A stretch of 60,363 nt of DNA from Metaruminococcus_A gallistercoris. GTDB lineage: Bacteria; Bacillota; Clostridia; Oscillospirales; Ruminococcaceae. Both the position numbers and the translations under genes were made by a program. Under the pieces are notes generated by a model that was given only the letters and a program-made list of their open reading frames with translations, had not been told where the DNA came from and ran no database searches. This document shows, piece by piece, positions 32,744 to 41,258 of this stretch (its first letter is position 1; each line of letters begins with the position of its first letter). Location of the stretch: NCBI GenBank assembly GCA_904394975.1, contig CAJFNQ010000001.1, forward strand, positions 1 to 60,363. Reading direction: 5' to 3'.

Positions 32744-33877
32744 CTACAGGGATTGAATTGCCTGGCCGATTTCGGTCATTCGACCGGGAATATCAATCAT
32801 CTGCGGACAATGCTCAGCACAGGCGCCACATGCGATGCAATCGCCGGGGAGCGGACCGTCTTTTGCTTTCTGGACCTCTTCGTTGAACGCATAGGAGGAT
32901 CCGGTATACATATAACGATTGTACATGGCAAACACGTTCGGAATGTCGATCTTCTGCGGGCAGTATTCCACGCAGTAACGGCAGGCGGTACAGGGAATGG
33001 TGCGAATTTGTTCGCGGATCTTGAGCGCTTGTGCGACCCGTTTGTAATCATCTTCCGTAAAGGCTTCAAAGTGCTCGAATGTATGTACGTTATCTTCCAC
33101 CTGTTCCATGGTTGACATACCGCTTAAAATTACATGAACATTGGGAAGCGAAGCACAGTACCGCATCGCCCAGGAAGCGATGGAATCATCCGGACGGCTT
33201 TCTTTGAGAACGGCATTTGCTTCCGGGCAGAGGTCAGCAAGCGCGCCGCCGCGCACCGGTTCCATAACAATGACCGGAATTCCTTTTTTGGTGAGGATCT
33301 CGTACTGGGCTTTGGCGTTCTGGTAGTCCCAGTCAAGGTAGTTGAGCTGGATTTGGGTGAATTCCCAGCCGTCGTAATAATCAACGATTTCCTGCAGCAC
33401 TTCCGGCGAGTCGTGGAACGAGAAACCAATGTGGCGAATCTGACCAGCCGCTTTGCGTTTTTCCAGTTTGTCCAAGACTTTGAGATCTTTCATGCGTTTG
33501 AAAGTGCCGGCATTAAGCCCGTGAACCAGGTAAAAATCAAAGTAGCCGGCACCGGTTTTTTCAAGCTGTTCGTCAAAGATCTTGTCTACGGCAGCTTCAG
33601 AAACTTCCGGCATAAAACCGACCGGGAATTTTGTGGCAAGATTGTAACTTTCGCGGGGATAACGGGAGAGCGCTTCTTTGACAAATTCTTCGGATTCGCC
33701 GCCGTGATAGCGGTAAGCGGTGTCAAAATAATTGACGCCGTGCTGATAAGCGTAATCGATCATCTCAAGTGCTTTTTCACGGTCGATCTTTCCGTCTGCT
33801 CTGGTCGGGAACCGCATGCAGCCGAATCCCAGGCGGGAAACTTCAATTCCCATTTTTTCAAACAATTTCTTTTGCAT
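32744..33877 (-). CDS. Aldo/keto reductase with C-terminal 4Fe-4S ferredoxin domain
   Basis: The 377-residue protein has an AKR TIM barrel (about 1-275) with opening GIEVSRLGFGCMRFPTR and the active-site Tyr in GVNYFDTAYRYHGGESE. A C-terminal ferredoxin domain carries two Cys clusters, CTACRYCVEYCP and CIACGACAEHCP. Such clostridial fusions probably couple carbonyl reduction to Fe-S electron carriers; the substrate is unknown. The ATG at 33877 is favoured because GGAGG lies just upstream, itself overlapping an earlier in-frame ATG at 33889. Confidence 0.92.
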   Translation of the reverse strand: MQKKLFEKMGIEVSRLGFGCMRFPTRADGKIDREKALEMIDYAYQHGVNYFDTAYRYHGGESEEFVKEALSRYPRESYNLATKFPVGFMPEVSEAAVDKIFDEQLEKTGAGYFDFYLVHGLNAGTFKRMKDLKVLDKLEKRKAAGQIRHIGFSFHDSPEVLQEIVDYYDGWEFTQIQLNYLDWDYQNAKAQYEILTKKGIPVIVMEPVRGGALADLCPEANAVLKESRPDDSIASWAMRYCASLPNVHVILSGMSTMEQVEDNVHTFEHFEAFTEDDYKRVAQALKIREQIRTIPCTACRYCVEYCPQKIDIPNVFAMYNRYMYTGSSYAFNEEVQKAKDGPLPGDCIACGACAEHCPQMIDIPGRMTEIGQAIQSL

Positions 33878-34043
33878 AGCATCCTCCATTTGTTACTGTG
33901 TCATTTGCCTGTTTTCTAATTTTAGTATAGTACAAACCAGGGAATTGTCAAACCAATTTTTGTGGATTGCCGGCTAATGTAACATAAGGAGCGCAAATTT
34001 ACAAAAAAATCAGGCTTGACCGTGTGTTTGACGCTTTACTTTG

Positions 34044-34072
34044 TTGACGAATCAAACAAAATATTATACAAT
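34044..34072 (+). promoter_or_regulatory. Promoter of rpe
   Basis: TTGACG (34044-34049), a 17-base spacer and TACAAT (34067-34072), 57 bases before the rpe start. A GCGGCGC/GCGCCG hairpin lies in the leader. Confidence 0.6.
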
Positions 34073-34129
34073 AAATTAGAATATATTATAAATGAGCGGC
34101 GCCTTATTTGCTTTGCGCCGGGGGGTAAC

Positions 34130-34783
34130 ATGAAAGTATTAATTTCGCCTTCCATTCTTGCAGCGGATTTTACTGTTCTTGGAAAAGAAATAGCCCGTAT
34201 GGAACAGGCTGGGGCAGATATGCTTCATTTTGACGTTATGGACGGCGTATTTGTTCCCAACATTTCGTTTGGGTTGCCTGTACTGAAATCGATCAGAGGG
34301 TCCAGCAATCTTTTATTTGATGTTCATTTAATGATCTGTGATCCGCTTGCCTATGCCGAGCGTTTCGCACAGGCCGGGGCAGACAGCATTACGTTTCACT
34401 ACGAGTCCCAATCGGACGCTCAGGCGGTGATCCGTCAGATCCGTTCTCTTGGCAAACGGGTGGGAATGTCAATCCGCCCGGGAACATGTTTGTCGGAAGT
34501 GCTTCCGCTTCTGCCGCAGCTGGATATGCTGCTTATCATGACAGTTGAGCCGGGATTTGGCGGTCAGAGCTTTATGGAAGACATGTTGGAGAAAATCAAA
34601 GCGGCGCGTGCGTTTGCGTCTGAAAACGGGCTTTCGCTGGATATTCAGGTGGATGGCGGCATTAATGAAAAAACCGCGCCAAAAGCGGTTGCTGCTGGCG
34701 CGAATGTGCTGGTAACCGGTTCTTATCTGTTCCGAAGCGAAGATCCTGCCCGTTCCATGGCGCTGCTGCGCGGCGAGGGATAA
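34130..34783 (+). CDS. rpe: Ribulose-phosphate 3-epimerase
   Basis: The 217-residue TIM-barrel enzyme is full length. SPSILAADF opens the barrel, HFDVMDGVFVPNISFG carries the metal and catalytic Asp, VEPGFGGQSF binds phosphate, and QVDGGI holds the second catalytic Asp. It interconverts ribulose 5-phosphate and xylulose 5-phosphate in the pentose phosphate pathway. The ATG at 34130 follows GGGGG. In many Firmicutes rpe sits with rsgA and thiN; here it stands alone, convergent with mecA. Confidence 0.95.
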   Translation: MKVLISPSILAADFTVLGKEIARMEQAGADMLHFDVMDGVFVPNISFGLPVLKSIRGSSNLLFDVHLMICDPLAYAERFAQAGADSITFHYESQSDAQAVIRQIRSLGKRVGMSIRPGTCLSEVLPLLPQLDMLLIMTVEPGFGGQSFMEDMLEKIKAARAFASENGLSLDIQVDGGINEKTAPKAVAAGANVLVTGSYLFRSEDPARSMALLRGEG

Positions 34784-34793
34784 GCAGGGCTGT

Positions 34794-35390
34794 TTAACAG
34801 GCGTAATCGGCGAGCGTTTCCACCGCGGTGTCTTCTACAATGCAGGCGGCGTGCTCTTTTAAAAAGGAAAGTTTAATTTCTCCTTTTCCAAAGAAACGGC
34901 CGTATTCGCTGAGCAGATGGATCAGTTTTTCATCCGCTTTTAAATAGGAGCAGATTGCAAGGTAATACGACTGATCCAGAAGAAAAAGAGAACTTTTTCG
35001 CACGAGATGGCTGTATTGCGCGAAGAGCCGCTCGCAGCTGTCGAGCAGAGGGGTTAAACCGTCAAACCGGAACACAAGAGGCGTGTTAAAGGGAGTTTCT
35101 GGTTTGCTGTTTTGGATTTTTCCGCGTGCGCGGTCGATGAGGTTTACATACAGCACACATCCTCCGTTTGCGTCCGGAAAAGCTTCAATAAACAGCTTGC
35201 TCCCGGTCAGGTCCAGCGAAGTTTCATCCTTGATTTTTGAAATGAGCCCAAGAACGGTTTGCCTGGTGCAAACACCGCTTTCTTCCATGTCGTGAAAGGA
35301 AAGCGCCATTTCATCCAGGTCATCTTCGTTCAGGGTGATTTTAACGGTTCTCTGGTCGATCAGCTCTATCTTCAAATTCGTCAGCTCCAT
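34794..35390 (-). CDS. mecA: MecA-family adaptor protein
   Basis: The 198-residue protein matches the MecA/YpbH architecture. The N-terminal domain (IELIDQRTVKITLNEDDLDE, then SFHDMEES) recognises targets. A linker with FIEAFPDANGGCVLYVNLID leads to the C-terminal domain that binds ClpC (FRFDGLTPLLDSCERL, SSLFLLDQSYYL). MecA delivers proteins to ClpCP for degradation. Conservation at the C-terminal end is weak, so the function is less certain than the fold. It is divergent from the rnfD-like gene across 111 bases. Confidence 0.78.
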   Translation of the reverse strand: MELTNLKIELIDQRTVKITLNEDDLDEMALSFHDMEESGVCTRQTVLGLISKIKDETSLDLTGSKLFIEAFPDANGGCVLYVNLIDRARGKIQNSKPETPFNTPLVFRFDGLTPLLDSCERLFAQYSHLVRKSSLFLLDQSYYLAICSYLKADEKLIHLLSEYGRFFGKGEIKLSFLKEHAACIVEDTAVETLADYAC

Positions 35391-35501
35391 TTTGGGGCGG
35401 ACAATCGTTTCCGCGCCGGATTTTTTCCTGCCAAAACAGGTGTTTTAACATGGCTTTCTTTTTATTTATTTTATGCCATTGCTTGAAAGGGGGTTCATTG
35501 C

Positions 35502-36485
35502 TTGCTGCATAAAGCGACGAAATCTCAAAAAACGGACATGCTGCTGACGCTGTTTGCGGTTCTTGCAATGTCGGTATATTTGTATGGTGTTCGTGTTTTG
35601 ATTATGACAGCATTCACAGTGCTTCTGGCACTGGTGTTTGAATATATCTGCATGCGGCTTTTGGGCAAAAAAAAGGGAGAACGGATTGATATGAACGCGG
35701 TTGTTACCGCTGTGATATTTACCCTTTGCCTTTCTGCCGCAACCCCTTACTGGGTGTCTATTTACGGTATGCTTTTCGCGATTGTAGTTGCAAAATTTCC
35801 GTTTGGCGGCACAGGGAAAAACATCTTCAATCCTGCGGCGGTTGGACTTGCGTTCTGCGCCATCAGTTTTCCAACAGAAATGTTCCGCTATCCGGAGCCG
35901 TATGCGATCATGTCTATTTTTGATCCGGCAACGACTCAGTTTTCCAATTCGCCGGGGTATATTCTGCAGACGGGCGGAAACCCGGCTCTCAATACGATGA
36001 ATACCCTCCTGATCAATTATTCAGGGCCGATCGGAGCGACTGCACTGCTGGTAATTCTGGCTTGTGCGCTTTATCTCACCGTGCGGAAAACCATCGCTTG
36101 GAGAATTCCGTTGAGCGCGGCGATCTGCCTGGGAGCGATTGCGTTCGTTTTCCCGCGCAGTATGACAGATGGTCTCCATTCGGCTGCCTATGAACTCATG
36201 AGCGGGATTTTTGTTTTTGCCGTAGTTTTTATGGCGTCCGACCCAGTCACATCACCCAAAGGCAAATGGGCGCAGGTGTTGTTTGGCGCGTTTATCGGCG
36301 CGGGTACGATGCTGGTGCGCTATGTTGGTTCTACGGAAATGTCGGTTGTTTTCCCTCTGCTGCTTGCAAATGCTCTGGTTCCGTCAATGGAACGTGTTGG
36401 CTTGAAAATTTCGGCTCATTTTGCTTCGCACGAAGCGGCGCAGGATAAAAGCCGAATGGACCAGAATGGAGGGGAACAGGCATGA
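35502..36485 (+). CDS. RnfD/NqrB-like membrane subunit lacking a recognisable FMN site
   Basis: The 327-residue protein has about nine helices and clear RnfD landmarks: FPFGGTGKNIFNPAAVGLAF (about 99-118) and VFMASDPVTSP (about 242-252). RnfD normally binds FMN covalently through a Thr in an (S/T)xAT-type motif in the loop after these helices. Here the matching loop (about 140-165, with FSNSPGYIL) shows no such motif. The TTG start at 35502 follows AAAGGGGG. It is the first of three linked genes, overlapping the rnfE-like gene by 4 bases. It is better called RnfD-like than RnfD. Confidence 0.82.
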   Translation: MLHKATKSQKTDMLLTLFAVLAMSVYLYGVRVLIMTAFTVLLALVFEYICMRLLGKKKGERIDMNAVVTAVIFTLCLSAATPYWVSIYGMLFAIVVAKFPFGGTGKNIFNPAAVGLAFCAISFPTEMFRYPEPYAIMSIFDPATTQFSNSPGYILQTGGNPALNTMNTLLINYSGPIGATALLVILACALYLTVRKTIAWRIPLSAAICLGAIAFVFPRSMTDGLHSAAYELMSGIFVFAVVFMASDPVTSPKGKWAQVLFGAFIGAGTMLVRYVGSTEMSVVFPLLLANALVPSMERVGLKISAHFASHEAAQDKSRMDQNGGEQA

Positions 36486-37222
36486 CACGTGAATTTTACC
36501 GGGAAAACAAAGGCTTTTTCAACGCCATTGACGGATTGTTGTTAAAAAACACTGTTTTGGAAAAAGGGCTGGTCGTAGCCCCAGTGGTTGTTGTCAGCAA
36601 TAGTTTGAAAAACGCAGTTGCGTTGTCTCTTGTTTTTGGGCTGATTACCTTCTTTACAGTTCTTGCTGTTTCATTCGTGCCGAAACGGATACCTCATACA
36701 ATTCGGGTTATCATCTCGGTACTGCTTGCCGCGGTGCTGTATATTCCCATTGCGATGTTGGTCGATTTATGGTTCCCAGGCTCGTCTTATCAGATTGGCG
36801 TATTTGTGCCGCTTATGATCACCAATTCTCTGGTTGTGTGGCGCAGTGAGTCGCGTTTTCATAAAGAAGGCCGCTCCCGCATGATCGGCGATCTGATTTG
36901 CCATATCCTCGGCTTTTTCGTGGTCATTGCTGTTGTCGGCGCTGTGCGCGAGTTGTGGGGAGCGGGAACTTTATGGGGAAATCCCATGTCGTTTGCGCAG
37001 TATCCGGTGACCGGAATCCTTCTTCCCTTTGCGGGTTTTGTGCTTGTGGGATTTTTGGCAGCTTTGCTGCATAAATATAGGAATTATCTGGCCGGTTCGG
37101 AAGGTGAGCCGGAAGAATTCGGTTATCAGTCCTGCGGGATGACTGCGCAGAAAAAGGACGAGCAGTTAAAGAGCGCTGTTTCCGTTCCTGCTCAGGGCAC
37201 GGAGGTGAAAACAGATGAATGA
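36482..37222 (+). CDS. RnfE/NqrD-like membrane subunit lacking both cluster cysteines
   Basis: The 246-residue protein has six helices and is collinear with RnfE. In RnfE the GLCP motif and the NC in the VNC-x-LGRAE motif supply two ligands to the membrane [2Fe-2S] cluster. Here these positions read VVAP (Ala33) and ITNSLVVWRSE (Ser116), so both cysteines are missing. A hydrophilic tail of about 45 residues follows the last helix. Its start overlaps the RnfD-like stop and its stop overlaps the RnfA-like start, so the three are translationally coupled. Confidence 0.8.
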   Translation: MTREFYRENKGFFNAIDGLLLKNTVLEKGLVVAPVVVVSNSLKNAVALSLVFGLITFFTVLAVSFVPKRIPHTIRVIISVLLAAVLYIPIAMLVDLWFPGSSYQIGVFVPLMITNSLVVWRSESRFHKEGRSRMIGDLICHILGFFVVIAVVGAVRELWGAGTLWGNPMSFAQYPVTGILLPFAGFVLVGFLAALLHKYRNYLAGSEGEPEEFGYQSCGMTAQKKDEQLKSAVSVPAQGTEVKTDE

Positions 37223-37832
37223 TTTTCTGCCGCTTGTTGGTTCTTTCTTTTCACAGTGCTTTTCAGCCATGCTTTTGATGATTTTTGTGGAAAACATGGT
37301 CTTTACCCGTGCGCTTGGTACAAGCACCGCGTTGGTTATTATCCGAAAAAAGAACAGTTTGGGCATTTTTGGCGTAACCGTCACGTCGATTACGGTGGTC
37401 GCCAGCGTAATCGCGTATCTGTTGGAACCGGTGTTGTTTGGAATTCCAAACGTTTCCTATTTCCGCCCGCTGATTTATGTTGTGGTCATCAGCTTGGTTT
37501 ATCTGGCTGCTTTGGCGATTTCAGGATATTTGAAAGAATCGATTCGCGAAAAGGTAAAACCCATGATCCATATCACGGCGTTCAACTGTGTGGTGTTAGG
37601 TACATTGCTTCTCGCCGTGCCTGAAAAACTTGAGTTTGCCGGCATGCTTGGATTTGGGCTCGGAGCAGGTATCGGTTTTGCACTCGCGGTGTTTTTTATC
37701 TCGGTTGCGTATGATTACCTTTACAGCAAGGCAATCCCGAAGGCGTTCCGCGGTTTTCCGGCGTTGCTGATTTATATAGGACTTTTGTCTCTTGCGTTTT
37801 ACGGTTTGGTGGGGCATCAGCTGCCTTACTGA
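37215..37832 (+). CDS. RnfA/NqrE-like membrane subunit with one of two cluster cysteines
   Basis: The 205-residue protein has six helices. VENMVFTRALGTSTAL (about 25-40) matches the RnfA VNNFVLARFLGICPFLG region, with Ser37 where the Cys ligand is expected. The second site, AFNCVVLG (Cys125), is retained. RnfA and RnfE normally pair as an inverted dimer holding a [2Fe-2S] cluster in the membrane, which seems impossible here by the usual ligands. It is the last gene of the three; no rnfB, rnfC or rnfG is present in the window. Confidence 0.8.
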   Translation: MNDFLPLVGSFFSQCFSAMLLMIFVENMVFTRALGTSTALVIIRKKNSLGIFGVTVTSITVVASVIAYLLEPVLFGIPNVSYFRPLIYVVVISLVYLAALAISGYLKESIREKVKPMIHITAFNCVVLGTLLLAVPEKLEFAGMLGFGLGAGIGFALAVFFISVAYDYLYSKAIPKAFRGFPALLIYIGLLSLAFYGLVGHQLPY

Positions 37833-37873
37833 TATCAGGGCAAAATGATTGAAGATGAAATGAAGGTGCTCCC

Positions 37874-39046
37874 ATGAGAAAACCAAGAAAAATAAAACGG
37901 TATAATAAAATCTACAGGAGCGGTTACGGTACCCGTAAAAAAGTATTGCGGTGGTCCATTTTTGTTGTGATCATACTCGCCGTAGTATTTGTCGGTTACA
38001 GCGTAGCCGGTCCGTTTATGGATTTCGTCAACGGCAGGATCGAGCCGAGCTCGTCCGATTCCTCTTCTGTGGATTCTTCGCAGACAGACAGTTCGTCAAG
38101 TTCCGGCCTTTCCAGCGAATCCGAACCGGAACAAACGGCGGATGAGGCGCTGAAAGCAGTCAATCTTCCGCTTGATACGGCAAAGGATACCGCTGCGTTG
38201 TCCGCGTTCCTCACTACTGCCAAAGAAAACGGCGCTACTGCCGTTATACTGGAACTGAAGGATACCACTGGTGTGCTCCATTACAATTCTTCGCTGGAAC
38301 AGGCGGTTTCCTATGGGGCGGTTTCTTCTGACCCGCTGGACCTTTCTACTGTATTGGGCGCGATCAAGGCAAGCGGCCTGACGCCGGTGGCGAAACTCAG
38401 CGCGTTTATGGACAAGACAGCGCCGAATGCTGCGCGCGACAACGGGTATTTATATGAAAACACCAATTCCGCATGGTGGGACAATGCGGTGGATGCAGGC
38501 GGAAAGCCCTGGCTGAATCCGTACAAAACGGCGGCGTGTGATTATCTGATCGCCATTCAGAATGAGCTGATTGACGCGGGCTTTGAAACGATCCTCTGGC
38601 ACAAGGTAGAGTTCCCGGAAGTAAGGCAGCTTTCTTCCGCGAATATGGGGCCGGAGGCAGAGGGTGTTTCTCAGCAGCAGGCGCTCAGCAATTTCATCTC
38701 CCGTTGTGAAACAGAAGCGGAGACAAAAGGCGCAACGGTTTATATCTCTTACCCGGTTTCCGCGTCGTTTGGCGTAAACGAATCCTGGTTCGGCGGCGAT
38801 CCGGCAGCGCTCGGCGCAAAACATGTCGCGCCGGTGATGGACCTTTCTTCGCTCAGCGGTGTTACAGTCGGGGAAGTGGCGCTTGACCTGACCGATCCGC
38901 AGGCGGCAGCTGCTCAGGTGCTGACCGCTTACTCCCAGAAGGTGGGCGAGGCGCAGATCCTTCCGGTAGTGGAGGATGAGGCGTATACAGACGCAGTAAA
39001 AGCTGCGGCAGAATCTTTGGAAATTGAGGGGTATGTCACTCCTTGA
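37874..39046 (+). CDS. Membrane-anchored DUF4015-like putative glycoside hydrolase
   Basis: The 390-residue protein has a basic cytoplasmic start, one membrane helix (about 27-50) and a Ser-rich linker (about 55-90). An extracytoplasmic TIM-barrel-like domain resembles DUF4015: AVILELKDTTGVLHYNS, then TPVAKLSAFMDK, WWDNAVDAGGKPWLNPY and FETILWHKVEFPEV. The family core normally reads FDxVRFP; here WHKVEFP replaces it, so activity is doubtful. AAGGTG precedes the ATG at 37874, 41 bases after the RnfA-like stop, so it may share that transcript. A role at the cell wall is inferred. Confidence 0.75.
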   Translation: MRKPRKIKRYNKIYRSGYGTRKKVLRWSIFVVIILAVVFVGYSVAGPFMDFVNGRIEPSSSDSSSVDSSQTDSSSSSGLSSESEPEQTADEALKAVNLPLDTAKDTAALSAFLTTAKENGATAVILELKDTTGVLHYNSSLEQAVSYGAVSSDPLDLSTVLGAIKASGLTPVAKLSAFMDKTAPNAARDNGYLYENTNSAWWDNAVDAGGKPWLNPYKTAACDYLIAIQNELIDAGFETILWHKVEFPEVRQLSSANMGPEAEGVSQQQALSNFISRCETEAETKGATVYISYPVSASFGVNESWFGGDPAALGAKHVAPVMDLSSLSGVTVGEVALDLTDPQAAAAQVLTAYSQKVGEAQILPVVEDEAYTDAVKAAAESLEIEGYVTP

Positions 39047-39091
39047 TGCAGATAGACCAGGCACAGTCAAAAAAATATATTGGAGGCATGA

Positions 39092-40810
39092 ATGATGTCG
39101 GAGTATTTAAAGTACAAACATTGGCTGGAACAGGATCTTGAAGACCGCGACCTCGCTGAGGAGCTTGCGGCGATCAACGGGGACGAAGAGGCGATCAAAG
39201 ACCGCTTTTACCGTGATTTGGAATTCGGCACGGCAGGTCTGCGCGGCGTTCTGGGCGCAGGCACCAACCGCATGAACATTTATACCGTCCGCAGAGCGAC
39301 GCAGGGCCTAGCGGAGTATTTGAACGCCGCGTTTAAGGACCCGTCGGTTTCGATCAGCTATGACAGCCGCATTAAATCAGATGTGTTTGCGAAAGAAGCA
39401 GCTCGCGTGCTTGCGGCAAACGACATTCATGTTTATCTTTACTCGGAACTCATGCCGACACCTTGCCTTTCTTATGCGGTCCGCACTTTGAAATGCAGCG
39501 CGGGAATTATGGTGACAGCAAGCCACAACCCGGCGAAATACAACGGCTACAAGGTTTACGGGCCGGACGGCTGCCAGATGACCAATGATGCGGCGGATGC
39601 CGTTCTTGAGCGGATCAACCGTCTTGATCTGTTCAAAGATATTCGCCTTGTTGATTTTGACGCTGCGCTTCAGGCAGGCAACATTGAGTACATTGCGGAC
39701 AGTGTGCTGGAAAGCTACCTTGACTGCGTACAGGCTCAGAGCATTCATCCGGAGCTTATTCCGCAGGCTGGGCTGAAGGTTGTTTACACACCGCTTAACG
39801 GCACTGGAAACAAGCCGGTCCGCAAGATTCTTGACCGCATCGGCGTTAAGGATGTTCATGTAGTAAAAGAGCAGGAGAATCCAGAAGGGGAGTTTTCCAC
39901 CTGCCCGTTCCCGAATCCGGAAATCAAAGAAGCATTGGCGCTTGGCCTGCGTGACTGTGCGGCGGTCAAACCGGACCTCCTTCTGGCAACCGATCCGGAT
40001 GCTGACCGTGTTGGCATTGCCGTGCCGGATGAAAACGGCGATTATGTTCTCATCACCGGCAACGAAGTCGGTGCACTGTTGCTCGAATACATCTGCAGAG
40101 AGCGTCGCGCGCTGGGCACCATGCCGGAACATCCGATGGCGGTGAAAACCATTGTAAGCACACGCCTTGCCGACCGCATCGCGGCGGAGTACGGCGTAGA
40201 GCTGGTTAATGTTTTGACTGGATTCAAGTACATCGGCGAGCAGATCGGGTTGCTGGAAGCGAAGAACGAAAGCAATCGCTATCTGTTTGGCTTTGAGGAG
40301 AGCTACGGCTACCTCTGCGGCACCTATGTCCGTGATAAAGACGCGGTTGTCGCATCCATGCTCATCTGTGAAGCGGCAGCGTTTTATAAATCCAAAGGCG
40401 TCAGCATGTTGCAGGCGATCCGCGCGCTTTACGAGAAATACGGTTATTATTACAACTGCATCGGTAACTTTGGTTTTGAAGGTGCCGCCGGAATGGAGAA
40501 GATGGCCGAGATCATGGCACGCACCCGCGCCGAGGCACCGAGTGTGATCGGTGGGCTGAAGGTGGAATCTTTTGCGGATTACAAAGCGTCTGTCCGCACC
40601 GATATCGCCACCGGAAAGCAGGAAGAAATTCATCTGCCGAAATCGGATGTGCTGGAGTTTGGCTTGGAAGGCGGCGCGAGTGTTATCATCCGTCCGTCCG
40701 GAACCGAACCGAAGATCAAGGTTTATTACACCACAACCGGCGCGACCGAGCAGGACGCGAAAGCGCTTCAGCAGAAGCTTGCCGATGATTTTACCACCTT
40801 GTTGAAATAA
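39092..40810 (+). CDS. pgcA: Phosphoglucomutase/phosphomannomutase family enzyme
   Basis: The 572-residue enzyme is usual for the PgcA/PGM2 type. The phosphoserine is Ser144 in VTASHNPAKYNGYKVY, the Mg loop is DPDADR (about 304-309), the sugar-binding loop is GFEESYGY, and the C-terminal phosphate site is RPSGTEPKIKVY. It interconverts hexose 1- and 6-phosphates for cell-wall and storage sugars. GGAGG precedes the start; either of two adjacent ATG codons (39092 or 39095) may be used. It starts 45 bases after the DUF4015-like gene. Confidence 0.95.
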   Translation: MMSEYLKYKHWLEQDLEDRDLAEELAAINGDEEAIKDRFYRDLEFGTAGLRGVLGAGTNRMNIYTVRRATQGLAEYLNAAFKDPSVSISYDSRIKSDVFAKEAARVLAANDIHVYLYSELMPTPCLSYAVRTLKCSAGIMVTASHNPAKYNGYKVYGPDGCQMTNDAADAVLERINRLDLFKDIRLVDFDAALQAGNIEYIADSVLESYLDCVQAQSIHPELIPQAGLKVVYTPLNGTGNKPVRKILDRIGVKDVHVVKEQENPEGEFSTCPFPNPEIKEALALGLRDCAAVKPDLLLATDPDADRVGIAVPDENGDYVLITGNEVGALLLEYICRERRALGTMPEHPMAVKTIVSTRLADRIAAEYGVELVNVLTGFKYIGEQIGLLEAKNESNRYLFGFEESYGYLCGTYVRDKDAVVASMLICEAAAFYKSKGVSMLQAIRALYEKYGYYYNCIGNFGFEGAAGMEKMAEIMARTRAEAPSVIGGLKVESFADYKASVRTDIATGKQEEIHLPKSDVLEFGLEGGASVIIRPSGTEPKIKVYYTTTGATEQDAKALQQKLADDFTTLLK

Positions 40811-40874
40811 CAGCGTAAAAATCTGCCGGAATAGGCCGATATACGAAAAAAACGGGCGCTGTGTGAAAAAAAGC

Positions 40875-40904
40875 TTGCAATTTTACAATGCTTGTGTTAT
40901 CATA
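40875..40904 (+). promoter_or_regulatory. Promoter of rpmE
   Basis: TTGCAA (40875-40880), an 18-base spacer and TATCAT (40899-40904). The leader of about 80 bases to the GTG start holds a GGCC/GGAA-rich segment that could bind L31, but no defined leader motif was confirmed. Confidence 0.55.
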
Positions 40905-40989
40905 ATAACTCGATGGCCCTTTCCGCGCGGAATTTGTCTGTTCCGTGAGCGTGATTGCGGTGTACTTGTGGAAAAAGAGGTGACTGAAA

Positions 40990-41193
40990 GTGAAAGAAGG
41001 AATCCATCCGAAATACGAGCCGACCACCATTAAATGTGCGTGCGGTAACGTAATCGAAACCCGCTCCACTAAGAGCGATATTAAGGTTGAAATTTGTTCG
41101 AAATGCCACCCGTTCTACACCGGCAAACAGAAGCTGGTTGATACCGGCGGACGTGTTGATCGTTTCAAAAAGCGCTTCAATATGGACAAATAA
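40990..41193 (+). CDS. rpmE: 50S ribosomal protein L31
   Basis: The 67-residue protein is the zinc-binding form of L31: Cys16, Cys18, Cys36 and Cys39 supply the metal site, and the C-terminal GGRVDRFKKRF is conserved. It bridges the ribosomal subunits at the B1 region. The GTG start at 40990 follows GAGGTG. It has its own promoter and a terminator. Confidence 0.96.
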   Translation: MKEGIHPKYEPTTIKCACGNVIETRSTKSDIKVEICSKCHPFYTGKQKLVDTGGRVDRFKKRFNMDK

Positions 41194-41200
41194 TTTCAGC

Positions 41201-41236
41201 AAAAAGCGGTGTGCAGTAAGCTCACCGCTTTTGTGT
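41201..41236 (+). terminator. Rho-independent terminator
   Basis: AAAAAGCGGTG and CACCGCTTTT form a hairpin with an 11-base loop, followed by GTGTTTTTT. It lies directly after rpmE. Confidence 0.75.
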
Positions 41237-41258
41237 TTTTTGAAAGGAGCGGCAGCGG

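Noticed and set aside
40905..40989. L31 ribosomal leader motif
   Set aside because: Some hairpin potential exists, but I could not match it to a defined leader consensus by eye.
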